Shown: piece after piece, positions 7,485 to 16,985 of the stretch
Numbering within the stretch: the first letter of the stretch is position 1
How the letters are laid out: every line of letters begins with the position of its first letter
Source: UBA877 sp035506155
GTDB lineage: Bacteria; Chloroflexota; Anaerolineae; Anaerolineales; Villigracilaceae
DNA length: 64,000 bases
Direction: 5' to 3'
NCBI GenBank assembly: GCA_035506155.1
Contig: DATJPX010000160.1
Location: 1 to 64,000, forward strand
Notes under the pieces: model-generated
Told to the model about the DNA's origin: nothing
Database searches by the model: none
The model's input: the letters and a program-made list of their open reading frames with translations, nothing else
Translations under genes and position numbers: made by a program

Positions 7485-8683
7485 TTCGCGTTGAAGACGA
7501 CGTCGGCGGGCATGCCAGGTTTCAACCGGCCGGTGATATCGCTCAGGCTGAGCTTGACCGCAAAGACAGTGTTCTTGCGCCCGGAGACGGTCTGGACGTT
7601 GCGGGGGGTGAACTCCGCCTGGTCCGAGATGTAGCTGACGGTGGCATTGAAGACGACCCCCGGGAAGGAGTCGACGCTCACGCTGGCGGTCTCGCCGAGC
7701 TTGACTTCGCCCAGGCGATCCTCCGGCACGTAGACCGTGATGGTCAGTTCGTCCAGGCGGCCGAGGGTGAACAGGGCTGCCCCGGCATTCACCACGCTGC
7801 CGGGCTCGGCGTTGCGGGCCATCACCACCCCGTCCACGGGGGCGACGACGGTCGTCTTCTTGATCTGGTCGTCCAGCAGGTTCAGGTTCGCCTGGGCCAT
7901 GCGGATGTTGAGCCGGGCCTGTTCGATCTGAGCCAGGGCCGCCCCGGTGGCATTATCCGGGACCTGACCGCCGGTCAGGTCGGTGACCAGGGCCTGGTCC
8001 TCGGCCAGCTTGGCCGTCAGCAACGCCACGGCCGCCGTCTTCAGGTTGATCTGTTCCTGGTTGTTCTTGCCGGACCAGGTGTTGTAGACGAACAGGGCGT
8101 TGTTATAGTTCTGCTGGGCGGCATACAACTGCTGGTAGGCCTTGGCCTTGACCGTGCTCGTCTCCACCTCGCCGCCCAGGTTGTTGTAGGCGTCCTGGGC
8201 CTTGGACAGCTTGTCCGCAGCCAGGGTCAGGCTGGCCAGGGCATTCTGGATGGCGCCGGTGTTCCGGCTGAAGTAGAGCTGGTTGTTCAGGGAGGTCTGG
8301 GCGTTGTCGAGGTCGATCTGGTCCTGGGCGGCGGCCCTCTGGGCGTTGGCCAGGATGGTCGGGGAGGTCAGCTGGAGCAGGGCCAACTGGGCCGTCTCCA
8401 GGTTGACCTGGGCGATCGCCCGCTGGTCGGTAAGGATGGAGTTGTCGAGCTGGACGAGCACGTCGCCGCTCTTGACGACGTCGCCTTCCCGCACATTCAC
8501 CTGGAGGATCTTCCCGGCGGTCTCCGGGGCGATGTTGATCTCGGTCGTCTCGACGGTCCCCGAAGCAGTCAGGGCGCCCGCTGCGGCGGTCCCGGTCGGG
8601 CGCAGGAAGAAATACCAGGCGATAAATCCGATCGCCGCCACGGCCAGAACGATCGGCAGGATGATTCTTGGGTTCCGTTTCAT
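7481..8683 (-). CDS. HlyD-family membrane fusion / adaptor protein
   Basis: A 400-residue protein with a single N-terminal transmembrane anchor (residues about 6-27) followed by a biotinyl-lipoyl half-motif (EGDVVKSGDVLVQLD), a long alpha-helical coiled hairpin rich in Ala, Gln and Leu, and the second lipoyl half (VVAPVDGVVMARNAEPGSVV) leading to a beta-barrel. I start it at ATG 8683, which has an AAAGGA site and gives a normal signal anchor; a longer in-frame start at 8767 would place the anchor internally. It links the ABC-2 permease to an extracytoplasmic path, as YbhG does. Confidence 0.85.
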   Translation of the reverse strand: MKRNPRIILPIVLAVAAIGFIAWYFFLRPTGTAAAGALTASGTVETTEINIAPETAGKILQVNVREGDVVKSGDVLVQLDNSILTDQRAIAQVNLETAQLALLQLTSPTILANAQRAAAQDQIDLDNAQTSLNNQLYFSRNTGAIQNALASLTLAADKLSKAQDAYNNLGGEVETSTVKAKAYQQLYAAQQNYNNALFVYNTWSGKNNQEQINLKTAAVALLTAKLAEDQALVTDLTGGQVPDNATGAALAQIEQARLNIRMAQANLNLLDDQIKKTTVVAPVDGVVMARNAEPGSVVNAGAALFTLGRLDELTITVYVPEDRLGEVKLGETASVSVDSFPGVVFNATVSYISDQAEFTPRNVQTVSGRKNTVFAVKLSLSDITGRLKPGMPADVVFNAK

Positions 8684-8711
8684 GAGCAATTTCCTTTCGG
8701 TATCGAACAGG

Positions 8712-9839
8712 TTAATCGAGCTTCTTGCTGAAGCGCAGGGCCGCCGCGCCCAGCAGGACGATGGCAAATACGATCAGGGCGATCGTCTGTGGGATGATCA
8801 TCTCGATCCCCACCCCCTTGACGACGATGCTGCGCAGGATGTAAATGAAATAGGTCAGCGGGATCAGATTCCCGACCAACTGCAGAAAGACCGGCAACGA
8901 TGCCACCGGGAAGATGAATCCCGAAAGCATCATGGCCGGCAGCAGGATCGGCATGGTCATCAGCTGGGCCTGCTGCTGGGTGCGGGCGAAGGTGGAGATG
9001 AGCAACCCGAGCCCCAGGGTGGGCAGCAGGTACAAGCCAGTCATGGCGAAGAGCAGCAGCAGGCTGCCCCGGATCGGGACGCCGAACCACAGCGTTCCGA
9101 TCAGCAGGATCAGGAGCATGTCCGCAAAGGAGACCAGGATATAGGGGATGATCTTGGCCACGATCAGCTCCCAGTTGCGGATCGGGGTGACGATGAGCTG
9201 TTCGATCGTGCCGCGCTCCCGCTCCCGGACGATGGAGAGGGCGGTCAGGCTGGTAGCGGTCTGGAAGAGGATCATGGCGATCAGGCCGGGGACGATGTTA
9301 TAGCTGCCGAGCAAGTCGGGGTTGTAGAGCACCCGGGTGCGGACGTCCACCGGGGAGGCGCTCAGCCCGCCCGCCCCGGCCAGGGCCAGCTGCTCGAGGC
9401 GCAGGCTGGTGCCGTGGGCCTGGCCCGCCAGGGTGGCGGCCGAAAGGACGGCGCCGGCGGTGGTCGGGTCCGAGCCGTCGATCAGGACGGACACCTGGGC
9501 GGTCTGCCCGGCCAGCAAGTTCGTGTTGTAATCCGGGGGAATGATGATCCCCACCTTGGCCTTCCCGGAGGCGATCAGGTCGTTCACGTCCGCGTCCGTG
9601 GAAGCCACGAAATCGAACGAGAAATACCCGGTCACCTGGAAGGCGTCCAGGAGGGACCGGCTGGCCTGGCTGTTGCTCTGGTCGAAGATGACCGTGGGAA
9701 CGTTCCTGACGTCGGTATTGTTGGCATACCCCAGCAGGAGCAGCTGGAGGATCGGCATGATGAAAATGAAGATCAGCGTGCGCGGATCCCGCATCATGTG
9801 CAGGATCTCTTTCTTGATCAGCGCTCGAAAACGTCTCAT
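8712..9839 (-). CDS. ABC-2 type permease (YbhS/YbhR-like)
   Basis: A 375-residue membrane subunit. It starts MRRFRALIKKEILHMMRDPRT, typical of ABC-2 exporters, has one N-terminal transmembrane segment, a ~150-residue extracytoplasmic domain and five C-terminal segments, with the characteristic IVRERERGTIEQLIVTPI coupling helix. It exports an unknown substrate, probably drugs or lipids. Only one permease gene is present although the ATPases come as a pair, so the pore is probably a homodimer. It is separated by 28 bp from the HlyD gene. Confidence 0.88.
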   Translation of the reverse strand: MRRFRALIKKEILHMMRDPRTLIFIFIMPILQLLLLGYANNTDVRNVPTVIFDQSNSQASRSLLDAFQVTGYFSFDFVASTDADVNDLIASGKAKVGIIIPPDYNTNLLAGQTAQVSVLIDGSDPTTAGAVLSAATLAGQAHGTSLRLEQLALAGAGGLSASPVDVRTRVLYNPDLLGSYNIVPGLIAMILFQTATSLTALSIVRERERGTIEQLIVTPIRNWELIVAKIIPYILVSFADMLLILLIGTLWFGVPIRGSLLLLFAMTGLYLLPTLGLGLLISTFARTQQQAQLMTMPILLPAMMLSGFIFPVASLPVFLQLVGNLIPLTYFIYILRSIVVKGVGIEMIIPQTIALIVFAIVLLGAAALRFSKKLD

Positions 9840-9896
9840 GGTGTGACTCCTGATTGGAAAACTGTAAAGAACCGGAATATTCGAGGGAGGAAAAAT

Positions 9897-10415
9897 CTAT
9901 GCGGAGCGGTCGTCCGCCTCTTCGAAGGCAGTCAGGACCTTGTTCAAAAGCGAGAGGAAGACCTCCCGCTCGCCGGAGGTAAACTGGCTCATGGCTTGTT
10001 CGACCTTGGCAAGCATGAAGGTGCTCATCGCCCGGTAGGCTTCTTTTCCTGAGTCGGTCAGCTCCACCAGGACGATGCGACGGTCCTTCGGGTCGGGCAG
10101 CCGTTGGGCGTAGCCGTTGTTGACCAGCCAGTCCACGGTGCGGGTGGCCGTGCTGAGCGGCACTTCCAGCTCGCGGCTGAGCTCGCCCATGCTAACCGGG
10201 CCGTCGTGGCCGGAGATGACGCTGCCCGCGCTATAGAAGAGGCCGCCGTCGGTGGCTCCCGCGCCCTTGCCGGACAGGTTCGACTCGCGGAACTGGTTCC
10301 TTAGCGTGGCAATATTTTCGGGAACGACCACCTTGAAGCGGTTCTTCAGGCGGATGATCCGCTGGAGCAATTCAACCGCTTCGGGCGAGACGGGGGATGG
10401 GGAAGAAGTGGGCAT
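9897..10415 (-). CDS. MarR-family regulator of the ABC-2 operon
   Basis: A 172-residue winged-helix repressor. The helix-turn-helix is in the segment GPVSMGELSRELEVPLSTATRTVDWLVNNGYAQRL (recognition helix PLSTATRTVDWL), followed by the wing PDPKDRRIVLVELTDSGKEA, a MarR hallmark. It is the first gene of the minus-strand export operon, 57 bp before the permease, and so is most likely autoregulatory and derepressed by the exported compound. No perfect operator palindrome stands out directly upstream. Confidence 0.85.
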   Translation of the reverse strand: MPTSSPSPVSPEAVELLQRIIRLKNRFKVVVPENIATLRNQFRESNLSGKGAGATDGGLFYSAGSVISGHDGPVSMGELSRELEVPLSTATRTVDWLVNNGYAQRLPDPKDRRIVLVELTDSGKEAYRAMSTFMLAKVEQAMSQFTSGEREVFLSLLNKVLTAFEEADDRSA

Positions 10416-10563
10416 AAGGTTTCAACCTGGGATATTTCCAAACAAAAATACTTCCAGAGCGGAAGCATTTTACCCGCGTGGCTCCCCCCTGTCAATGCAC
10501 GCCGGGCCCTGGGAGGAGATTGTTGTGATTCTGCAATTTTCCCGTCCGGCCGCATTTAAAGAA

Positions 10564-10590
10564 CAAGGCCGGAGGGATTCTCCGGCCTTG
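10564..10590 (-). terminator. Terminator after heterodimeric ABC exporter
   Basis: An 11-bp perfect stem (10564-10574 with 10580-10590) and 5-base loop lies eight bases beyond the stop of the 689-residue ABC gene. On the minus strand it is followed by TTCTTTAAA, a short T-rich tail. Confidence 0.6.
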
Positions 10591-10597
10591 CTGCGGT

Positions 10598-12667
<2,070 letters not shown>

Positions 12668-12704
12668 AAATGATCTCCTAATTTATCCCGTAAAAAACTT
12701 GCGG

Positions 12705-14645
12705 CTAGGCCGCTTCGATATCCGAAGTGACATCCCCGACCAGCTGGGAGTTGTAGATCTCGGCGTAGATCTCGCTATCCTCCATCAACTCCTTGTGGGT
12801 GCCCCGGGCGACCACTTCGCCCTTATCCATCACCAGGATCAGGTCGGCGTTCATCACCGTGCTGATGCGCTGGGCGATGACGAACGAGGTCCGCCCCTTC
12901 ATCAGCTTGTCGAGGGCCCCCTGGATCTGGGCTTCGGTCGAAAGGTCGACCGAGCTGGTCGAGTCGTCCAGGATGAGAATATGCGGGTCGAGCAGCAGGG
13001 CCCGGGCGATGGCGATGCGTTGTTTCTGTCCGCCGCTCAGGGTGGTGCCGCGCTCGCCCACCCGCGTGTCGTAGCCGTCCGGGAATTCCATGATGAAGTC
13101 GTGGGCGGCGGCAGCCTTGGCGGCTGCCTCGATGTCCGCCTGGGTGGCGTCGGGCTTGCCGAAGGCGATGTTGTCCCGGATCACCCCCTGGAAGAGGGTC
13201 GTCTCCTGCAGAACGATCCCGATCTGGGCCCGCAGGGACTGCAGGCTGACCTCCCGCAGGTCGTGGCCGTCGATCGTGATGCGGCCCTCGGTCGGATCGT
13301 AAAAACGAGGCAGCAGGTTGATGATGGTCGTCTTGCCCGAGCCGGTCGCGCCCAGCAGGGCCACCGTCTGGCCCGGTTTGGTCTCGAAGCTGACGTTCTT
13401 CAGGACCGGGTCCCCGCCGCCGAAGTAGCGGAAGGTCACGTCCTCGAACTTGATGTTCCCATGAACAGGCGGCAGCGGGATCGCCTCGGGGCTGTCGGTC
13501 ACGTCGCTCTTGGCGTCCAGGATCTCGAAGATGCGGGTCGCCGAGGCGGAAGCCTGGCTGAACTGGGTGATGATGAAACCGAATTGGGCGATCGGTAGGA
13601 ACATGAAGATCAGGTACAGGCTGAACTCCTGCCAGTCCCCGATCGTCAGCGTGCCATGGATGATCTGGATGCCGCCGGCGTATAGGGTGGTCGCCTGCCC
13701 CAGGTTGGCGACCAGGAAGATCACCGGGATGAGGAAGGCAAAGACCCGGGCGATGACGATCTGCTGACCCATCAGCAGGTCCGCCTGGTCCTTGAACTTA
13801 TCCTGCTCGCTCTTCTCGCGGGTGAAGGCCTTGACCACCTTGATCCCGGCCATGTTTTCCTGCAGGGTGGTATTCAGGATGGAAAGCTTCTGCTGGACCT
13901 TGGTGAAGAGCGGCCGGGCCAGCCCACCGAAGACGAAGAACAGGGCCAGTGCCACCGGCAGGATCCAGAGCGTCACCACCGCCAGCTTGGCGTTGGTCGA
14001 AAAGATGATGATCAGGGTGCCCGCCAGCAGGATGAATGCCCCGACCAGTTGGATCAGGCCCTGGCCAATGAACAGGCGCACCTTCTCCACGTCGTCCGTG
14101 GCGCGGATCATCAACTGGCCGGTCTGGTTGCGGTCGTGGTAGGAGAACGACAGGCGCTGGATCTTGGCAAACAGGTCGTTGCGCAGGTCGAAGGCGACGG
14201 CCTGCGAATTCTTCTCCGCCCAGTAGGCCTGCAGGAAGGCAAAGACGCCGAAGACGATCCCGAAAACGACCAGGATGATCCCGCCCCAGACCAGGTCATG
14301 GGGAGCGTTGGTCTGGGTGGCGGTCAGTTTCGTCGTCAGCTGGTCGGCCGTCCAGGTGGATGGGTAATTGAGGAAACCCAGGATCTTCGGCAGGGCCTGG
14401 GCGACGAACGGGGCGGGAATTTGCGGGAGCACGTCCAGGATCGTTTTGGCGACGACCCCGTTCGTGACGGCGTTGATGATGTTTGCCACCAGGCGAGGCA
14501 CTTCGAGCTGGGCCAGTGTGGCGATGAGCAGGAAAACGTAAGGCAGGGCTGCCTGGCCCTTGTAGTTCCACAGGTAGCGGGCGGCCCGGGTAATGCTGCC
14601 CGACTGGGCTGCCGGGCGATCTTTTATGGAGCGGCGATGGTTCAA
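12705..14645 (-). CDS. Heterodimeric ABC multidrug exporter, degenerate subunit
   Basis: A 646-residue half-transporter: six transmembrane segments, then an ATPase domain from about residue 396 with Walker A GATGSGKT (432-439) and a normal signature LSGGQKQR. Walker B is LILDDSTSS, so the catalytic glutamate is replaced by D561, and the H-loop is AQRIST with Q592 in place of histidine. Both changes disable the site made with the partner's LSQGQ. A long loop (about residues 57-115) separates TM1 and TM2. It follows the MarR gene by 34 bp and precedes its partner by 37 bp. Confidence 0.9.
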   Translation of the reverse strand: MNHRRSIKDRPAAQSGSITRAARYLWNYKGQAALPYVFLLIATLAQLEVPRLVANIINAVTNGVVAKTILDVLPQIPAPFVAQALPKILGFLNYPSTWTADQLTTKLTATQTNAPHDLVWGGIILVVFGIVFGVFAFLQAYWAEKNSQAVAFDLRNDLFAKIQRLSFSYHDRNQTGQLMIRATDDVEKVRLFIGQGLIQLVGAFILLAGTLIIIFSTNAKLAVVTLWILPVALALFFVFGGLARPLFTKVQQKLSILNTTLQENMAGIKVVKAFTREKSEQDKFKDQADLLMGQQIVIARVFAFLIPVIFLVANLGQATTLYAGGIQIIHGTLTIGDWQEFSLYLIFMFLPIAQFGFIITQFSQASASATRIFEILDAKSDVTDSPEAIPLPPVHGNIKFEDVTFRYFGGGDPVLKNVSFETKPGQTVALLGATGSGKTTIINLLPRFYDPTEGRITIDGHDLREVSLQSLRAQIGIVLQETTLFQGVIRDNIAFGKPDATQADIEAAAKAAAAHDFIMEFPDGYDTRVGERGTTLSGGQKQRIAIARALLLDPHILILDDSTSSVDLSTEAQIQGALDKLMKGRTSFVIAQRISTVMNADLILVMDKGEVVARGTHKELMEDSEIYAEIYNSQLVGDVTSDIEAA

Positions 14646-14679
14646 GGCAAGAATCCTTTCGACGATAAAAATCTGGAGA

Positions 14680-15123
14680 TCAATCCTGGATCTTCCGGGC
14701 GGCTTCGGTCAATACCTGCAGCGCCTTCGAGATGTCGTCCCGCTGTTCGGGCGTCAGCGAGTTGGTGAATTTCTCCATCCACTTGCGCCGGGTATCGACC
14801 AGCGTCTCGGCCAGGGCGTGTCCCGCGGGGGTCAAGGTGAGCCGCTTTATCCGCCGGTCGGCCAGGTCCTCGGTCCGCTCGAGCAGCCCCAGCCGGACGA
14901 GATGGTCCACAAGCTGGCTGGCGGCGGCGGTCGTCACGCCCATCTGCGCCCCGATCTCGGACACATCTGCCTGTCCCGTGAAATGCAGTCGCATGAGGGT
15001 ATTCACCTGGGAGAACGACAGCCCGGAGTCGTCCATGAAATGCTTGTATTCCTGCCCAGTCCGGCGCATGAAAACCTTGAGCCATTCGTGCAGGACCTCG
15101 GAAAATTGTTCAGCGGACGACAT
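14680..15123 (-). CDS. MarR-family repressor of the ABC exporter
   Basis: A 147-residue MarR protein: dimerisation helices at both ends, a helix-turn-helix in ADVSEIGAQMGVTTAAASQLVDHLVRLGL, and the wing EDLADRRIKRLTLTPAGHA with the conserved D-x-R-x-x-R pattern. First gene of the operon with the two ABC half-transporters, so it probably represses exporter synthesis until a toxic ligand binds. A perfect 16-bp palindrome 27 bases upstream of its start is the likely operator. Confidence 0.88.
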   Translation of the reverse strand: MSSAEQFSEVLHEWLKVFMRRTGQEYKHFMDDSGLSFSQVNTLMRLHFTGQADVSEIGAQMGVTTAAASQLVDHLVRLGLLERTEDLADRRIKRLTLTPAGHALAETLVDTRRKWMEKFTNSLTPEQRDDISKALQVLTEAARKIQD

Positions 15124-15149
15124 AATTAATCTCCAAAACTAGTTAATTG

Positions 15150-15165
15150 TTGTTATATATAACAA
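15150..15165. promoter_or_regulatory. Probable MarR operator palindrome
   Basis: TTGTTATATATAACAA is a perfect 16-bp palindrome centred 34 bp upstream of the MarR start codon. MarR proteins bind AT-rich palindromes of this length overlapping their own promoters. It is the only such site in this upstream region. Confidence 0.6.
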
Positions 15166-15263
15166 ATTTTGTCCGATTTGTCAAATAATACCAATCCAGT
15201 CAGTTTATCGCTGGGGGCAATTGGAGCCGGGAAAATAGATGGGGTTTTAGCTGAAATAAGTTA

Positions 15264-15291
15264 TTGACACGTAACCTCTTCGCGGTATAAT
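15264..15291 (+). promoter_or_regulatory. Promoter of tRNA-Lys
   Basis: TTGACA (15264-15269) and TATAAT (15286-15291) are 16 bp apart and lie 39 bp before the mature tRNA. The -10 box sits at the centre of a 6-bp inverted repeat, GCGGTA-TAA-TACCGC. Confidence 0.75.
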
Positions 15292-15330
15292 ACCGCCCGC
15301 GCAGCAAATGATTTTCCAGTACCTTTTCTT

Positions 15331-15402
15331 GGCCGACTAGCTCAATGGCAGAGCAACTGACTCTTAATCAGTGGGTTCAGGGTTCAAGTCCCTGGTCGGT
15401 CA
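15331..15402 (+). tRNA. tRNA-Lys (anticodon CTT)
   Basis: A 72-base cloverleaf can be folded: acceptor GGCCGAC with GTCGGTC (one G-U pair), D-arm GCTC/GAGC, anticodon stem ACTGA/TCAGT with loop CTCTTAA (anticodon CTT, reading AAG), T-arm CAGGG-TTCAAGT-CCCTG and discriminator A. CCA is not encoded. A hairpin terminator follows immediately. The 3' half of the gene is repeated 80 bp downstream. Confidence 0.95.
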
Positions 15403-15510
15403 CTAAAGTCCTCGTCTCGAGGACTTTTTGATTCGGTTCGAGGTTTCCCCATTGGGGGACTCTGCAAGTTCCTGGTCGGTCACTAAAGTCATCGCCTCGA
15501 GGACTTTTTG
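15385..15510 (+). repeat. 46-bp direct repeat of the tRNA-Lys 3' end and terminator
   Basis: Bases 15385-15430 (last 18 bases of the tRNA, its terminator and flank) recur at 15465-15510, exactly 80 bp away, with 3 mismatches in 46. The second copy keeps the T-arm 3' strand and acceptor end but has no tRNA body, and one mismatch disrupts the second hairpin stem. This is what remains after integration and loss of an element at a tRNA 3' end, or after partial deletion of a tandem tRNA copy. The remainder, up to 15709, holds no gene I can support. Confidence 0.8.
15405..15429 (+). terminator. tRNA-Lys terminator
   Basis: A 10-bp stem, AAAGTCCTCG with CGAGGACTTT around a 3-base loop, ends in TTTTT two bases after the tRNA. 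Confidence 0.75.
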
Positions 15511-15709
15511 TTTGGGCCCAGTCCTTGTCGAGAAGGGGATTTCATCCCTACAAAGCCCAAACAACCCGCCGACAAGTCTGTGAGTTTCAGCCCATTGCGC
15601 GGCCGGTTCGCCGGCGCGATAATTACCACCAACCGAACCCCGGGGATGGAAGGCGGCAAGCCGAAGGAGGCTTGATTGAATACAAAGCGCTGGATCAGAG
15701 GGGACTGAC

Positions 15710-16897
15710 ATGGAAGAGATCACCTTCTCGATCTTCAATCACGGTCAGGCAGCCCTGGGCGGCCTCCAGGCGCTCCTCCGGGAGTTCGAGCGGCAGCATA
15801 AGATCCACGTCCACCTGGACATGATCCCCACCTGGAGCATCGGCTGGACCAGGCTGGTCCAGGCTGCCATCTATCACAACGGCCCGGACGTCTCGGAAGT
15901 GGGCAACACCTGGACCGGGGACTTCGCCCGCATGGAAGCCCTGCGCCCGTTCGAGTCCGAAGAAATCGGCCGGATCAGCCAGGGCGGGCAGTATATCGAG
16001 AATGTCTGGGTTGGCGGAAGCCGGAACGAAAACAATTCGGGGGAGATCTTTGCCATCCCCTGGTCAGGCGACACCCGGGTGGTGTTCTACTATCGCGATA
16101 TTTTGGAAAAAGCCGGGATCGATGAAGCCGGGGCATTCAAGGATTTCGACCGTTTCGAACAGACCCTGGCAAAACTCCAGGCGCAATCATCCGCCATCCC
16201 GCTGACCCTGCCGACCCGTCATTCCCACCTGACCATCCATAACATCGCTTCTTGGGTATGGGGGGCAGGCGGCGATTTTTTAACCCCCGATGGGACCGGT
16301 CTGGCATTCACTACGCCCGAGGCGATGGAAGGCTGCAAGCGCTATTTCCGCCTCCGGCGCTTCCTCAGCGCAGAAGATCACGGCATGGAGGAAAGCCAAT
16401 CCAACGACGAGTTCTGGTCCGGGAAGGCCGCCGTCAGTTTGACCGGATACTGGGTGCTGTCCGATGAAAACACCACCCCCGAGGTCCGCGGCCGGCTCGG
16501 GGCCGCGCCCGCGCCGGGCGTCCCCTTTGTCGGCGGCCACGACCTGGTCGTCTGGAACCACACCAGCCATCCCGCCGCCAGCCTCGAATTGATCCGCTTC
16601 CTGCATAGCGACGAAGTAGGCAGGGTGATCTATCCGTCTTGCGGCCTGCCGATCAGCGAAAACGGTTGGGCGAACCCGCCCTTCGATTCGGGGCTCTTCC
16701 CCGTATTCAAGGAAGCCCTGCAAAAAGGGCGTGGCTTCAAAGGCCGGCTATGGGGGATGCTCGAGAAACGCCTGGCCGACGTTTATGCGGACATCTGGGA
16801 GGAAATCATCCGGCAGCCGGAAGAGCGTCTCGACATCATCATCGAGACGCACCTGAATGAGCTGGCCAGGCACATGCAATTATCCATGGGAGCGTGA
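15710..16897 (+). CDS. Family 1 solute-binding-like protein lacking a signal peptide
   Basis: A 395-residue protein with the fold-level features of sugar ABC binding proteins: FSIFNHGQAALGGLQALLREFERQHKIHV at the N-terminus, AIPWSGDTRVVFYYRDILEKAG in the first lobe, and GKAAVSLTGYWVLSD and GHDLVVWNHTSHPAASLELIRFL in the second. It starts directly with mature sequence; there is no signal peptide, lipobox or transmembrane helix, and no permease genes adjoin it. The C-terminal region (FKGRLWGMLEKRLADVYADIWEEII) continues beyond the usual binding fold only slightly. It may be a cytoplasmic sensor or an orphan binding protein. A plus-strand terminator follows. Confidence 0.7.
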   Translation: MEEITFSIFNHGQAALGGLQALLREFERQHKIHVHLDMIPTWSIGWTRLVQAAIYHNGPDVSEVGNTWTGDFARMEALRPFESEEIGRISQGGQYIENVWVGGSRNENNSGEIFAIPWSGDTRVVFYYRDILEKAGIDEAGAFKDFDRFEQTLAKLQAQSSAIPLTLPTRHSHLTIHNIASWVWGAGGDFLTPDGTGLAFTTPEAMEGCKRYFRLRRFLSAEDHGMEESQSNDEFWSGKAAVSLTGYWVLSDENTTPEVRGRLGAAPAPGVPFVGGHDLVVWNHTSHPAASLELIRFLHSDEVGRVIYPSCGLPISENGWANPPFDSGLFPVFKEALQKGRGFKGRLWGMLEKRLADVYADIWEEIIRQPEERLDIIIETHLNELARHMQLSMGA

Positions 16898-16922
16898 TCC
16901 CGGGCAGGAAGGCAAGAATGAC

Positions 16923-16957
16923 TGCCGGCGGCGTTTCAAGCGCCGCCGGCAATTCAT
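16923..16957 (+). terminator. Terminator after solute-binding-like gene
   Basis: An 11-bp GC-rich perfect stem (16923-16933 with 16941-16951, loop of 7) precedes a T-rich run on the plus strand, between convergent genes. Confidence 0.75.
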
Positions 16958-16985
16958 TTTTTCGTATTCCCCTTTCAGGACAGGC

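Noticed and set aside
8684..8767. Longer start for the HlyD gene
   Set aside because: It would put 28 unrelated residues before the membrane anchor and overlap the permease gene; ATG 8683 has a good ribosome site.
8283..10052. 589-codon plus-strand frame across the ABC-2 operon
   Set aside because: Antisense to HlyD, permease and part of MarR; highly charged repetitive translation.
15465..15482. Second tRNA gene downstream of tRNA-Lys
   Set aside because: Only the 3' end is repeated; no D-arm, anticodon arm or 5' acceptor strand can be folded.
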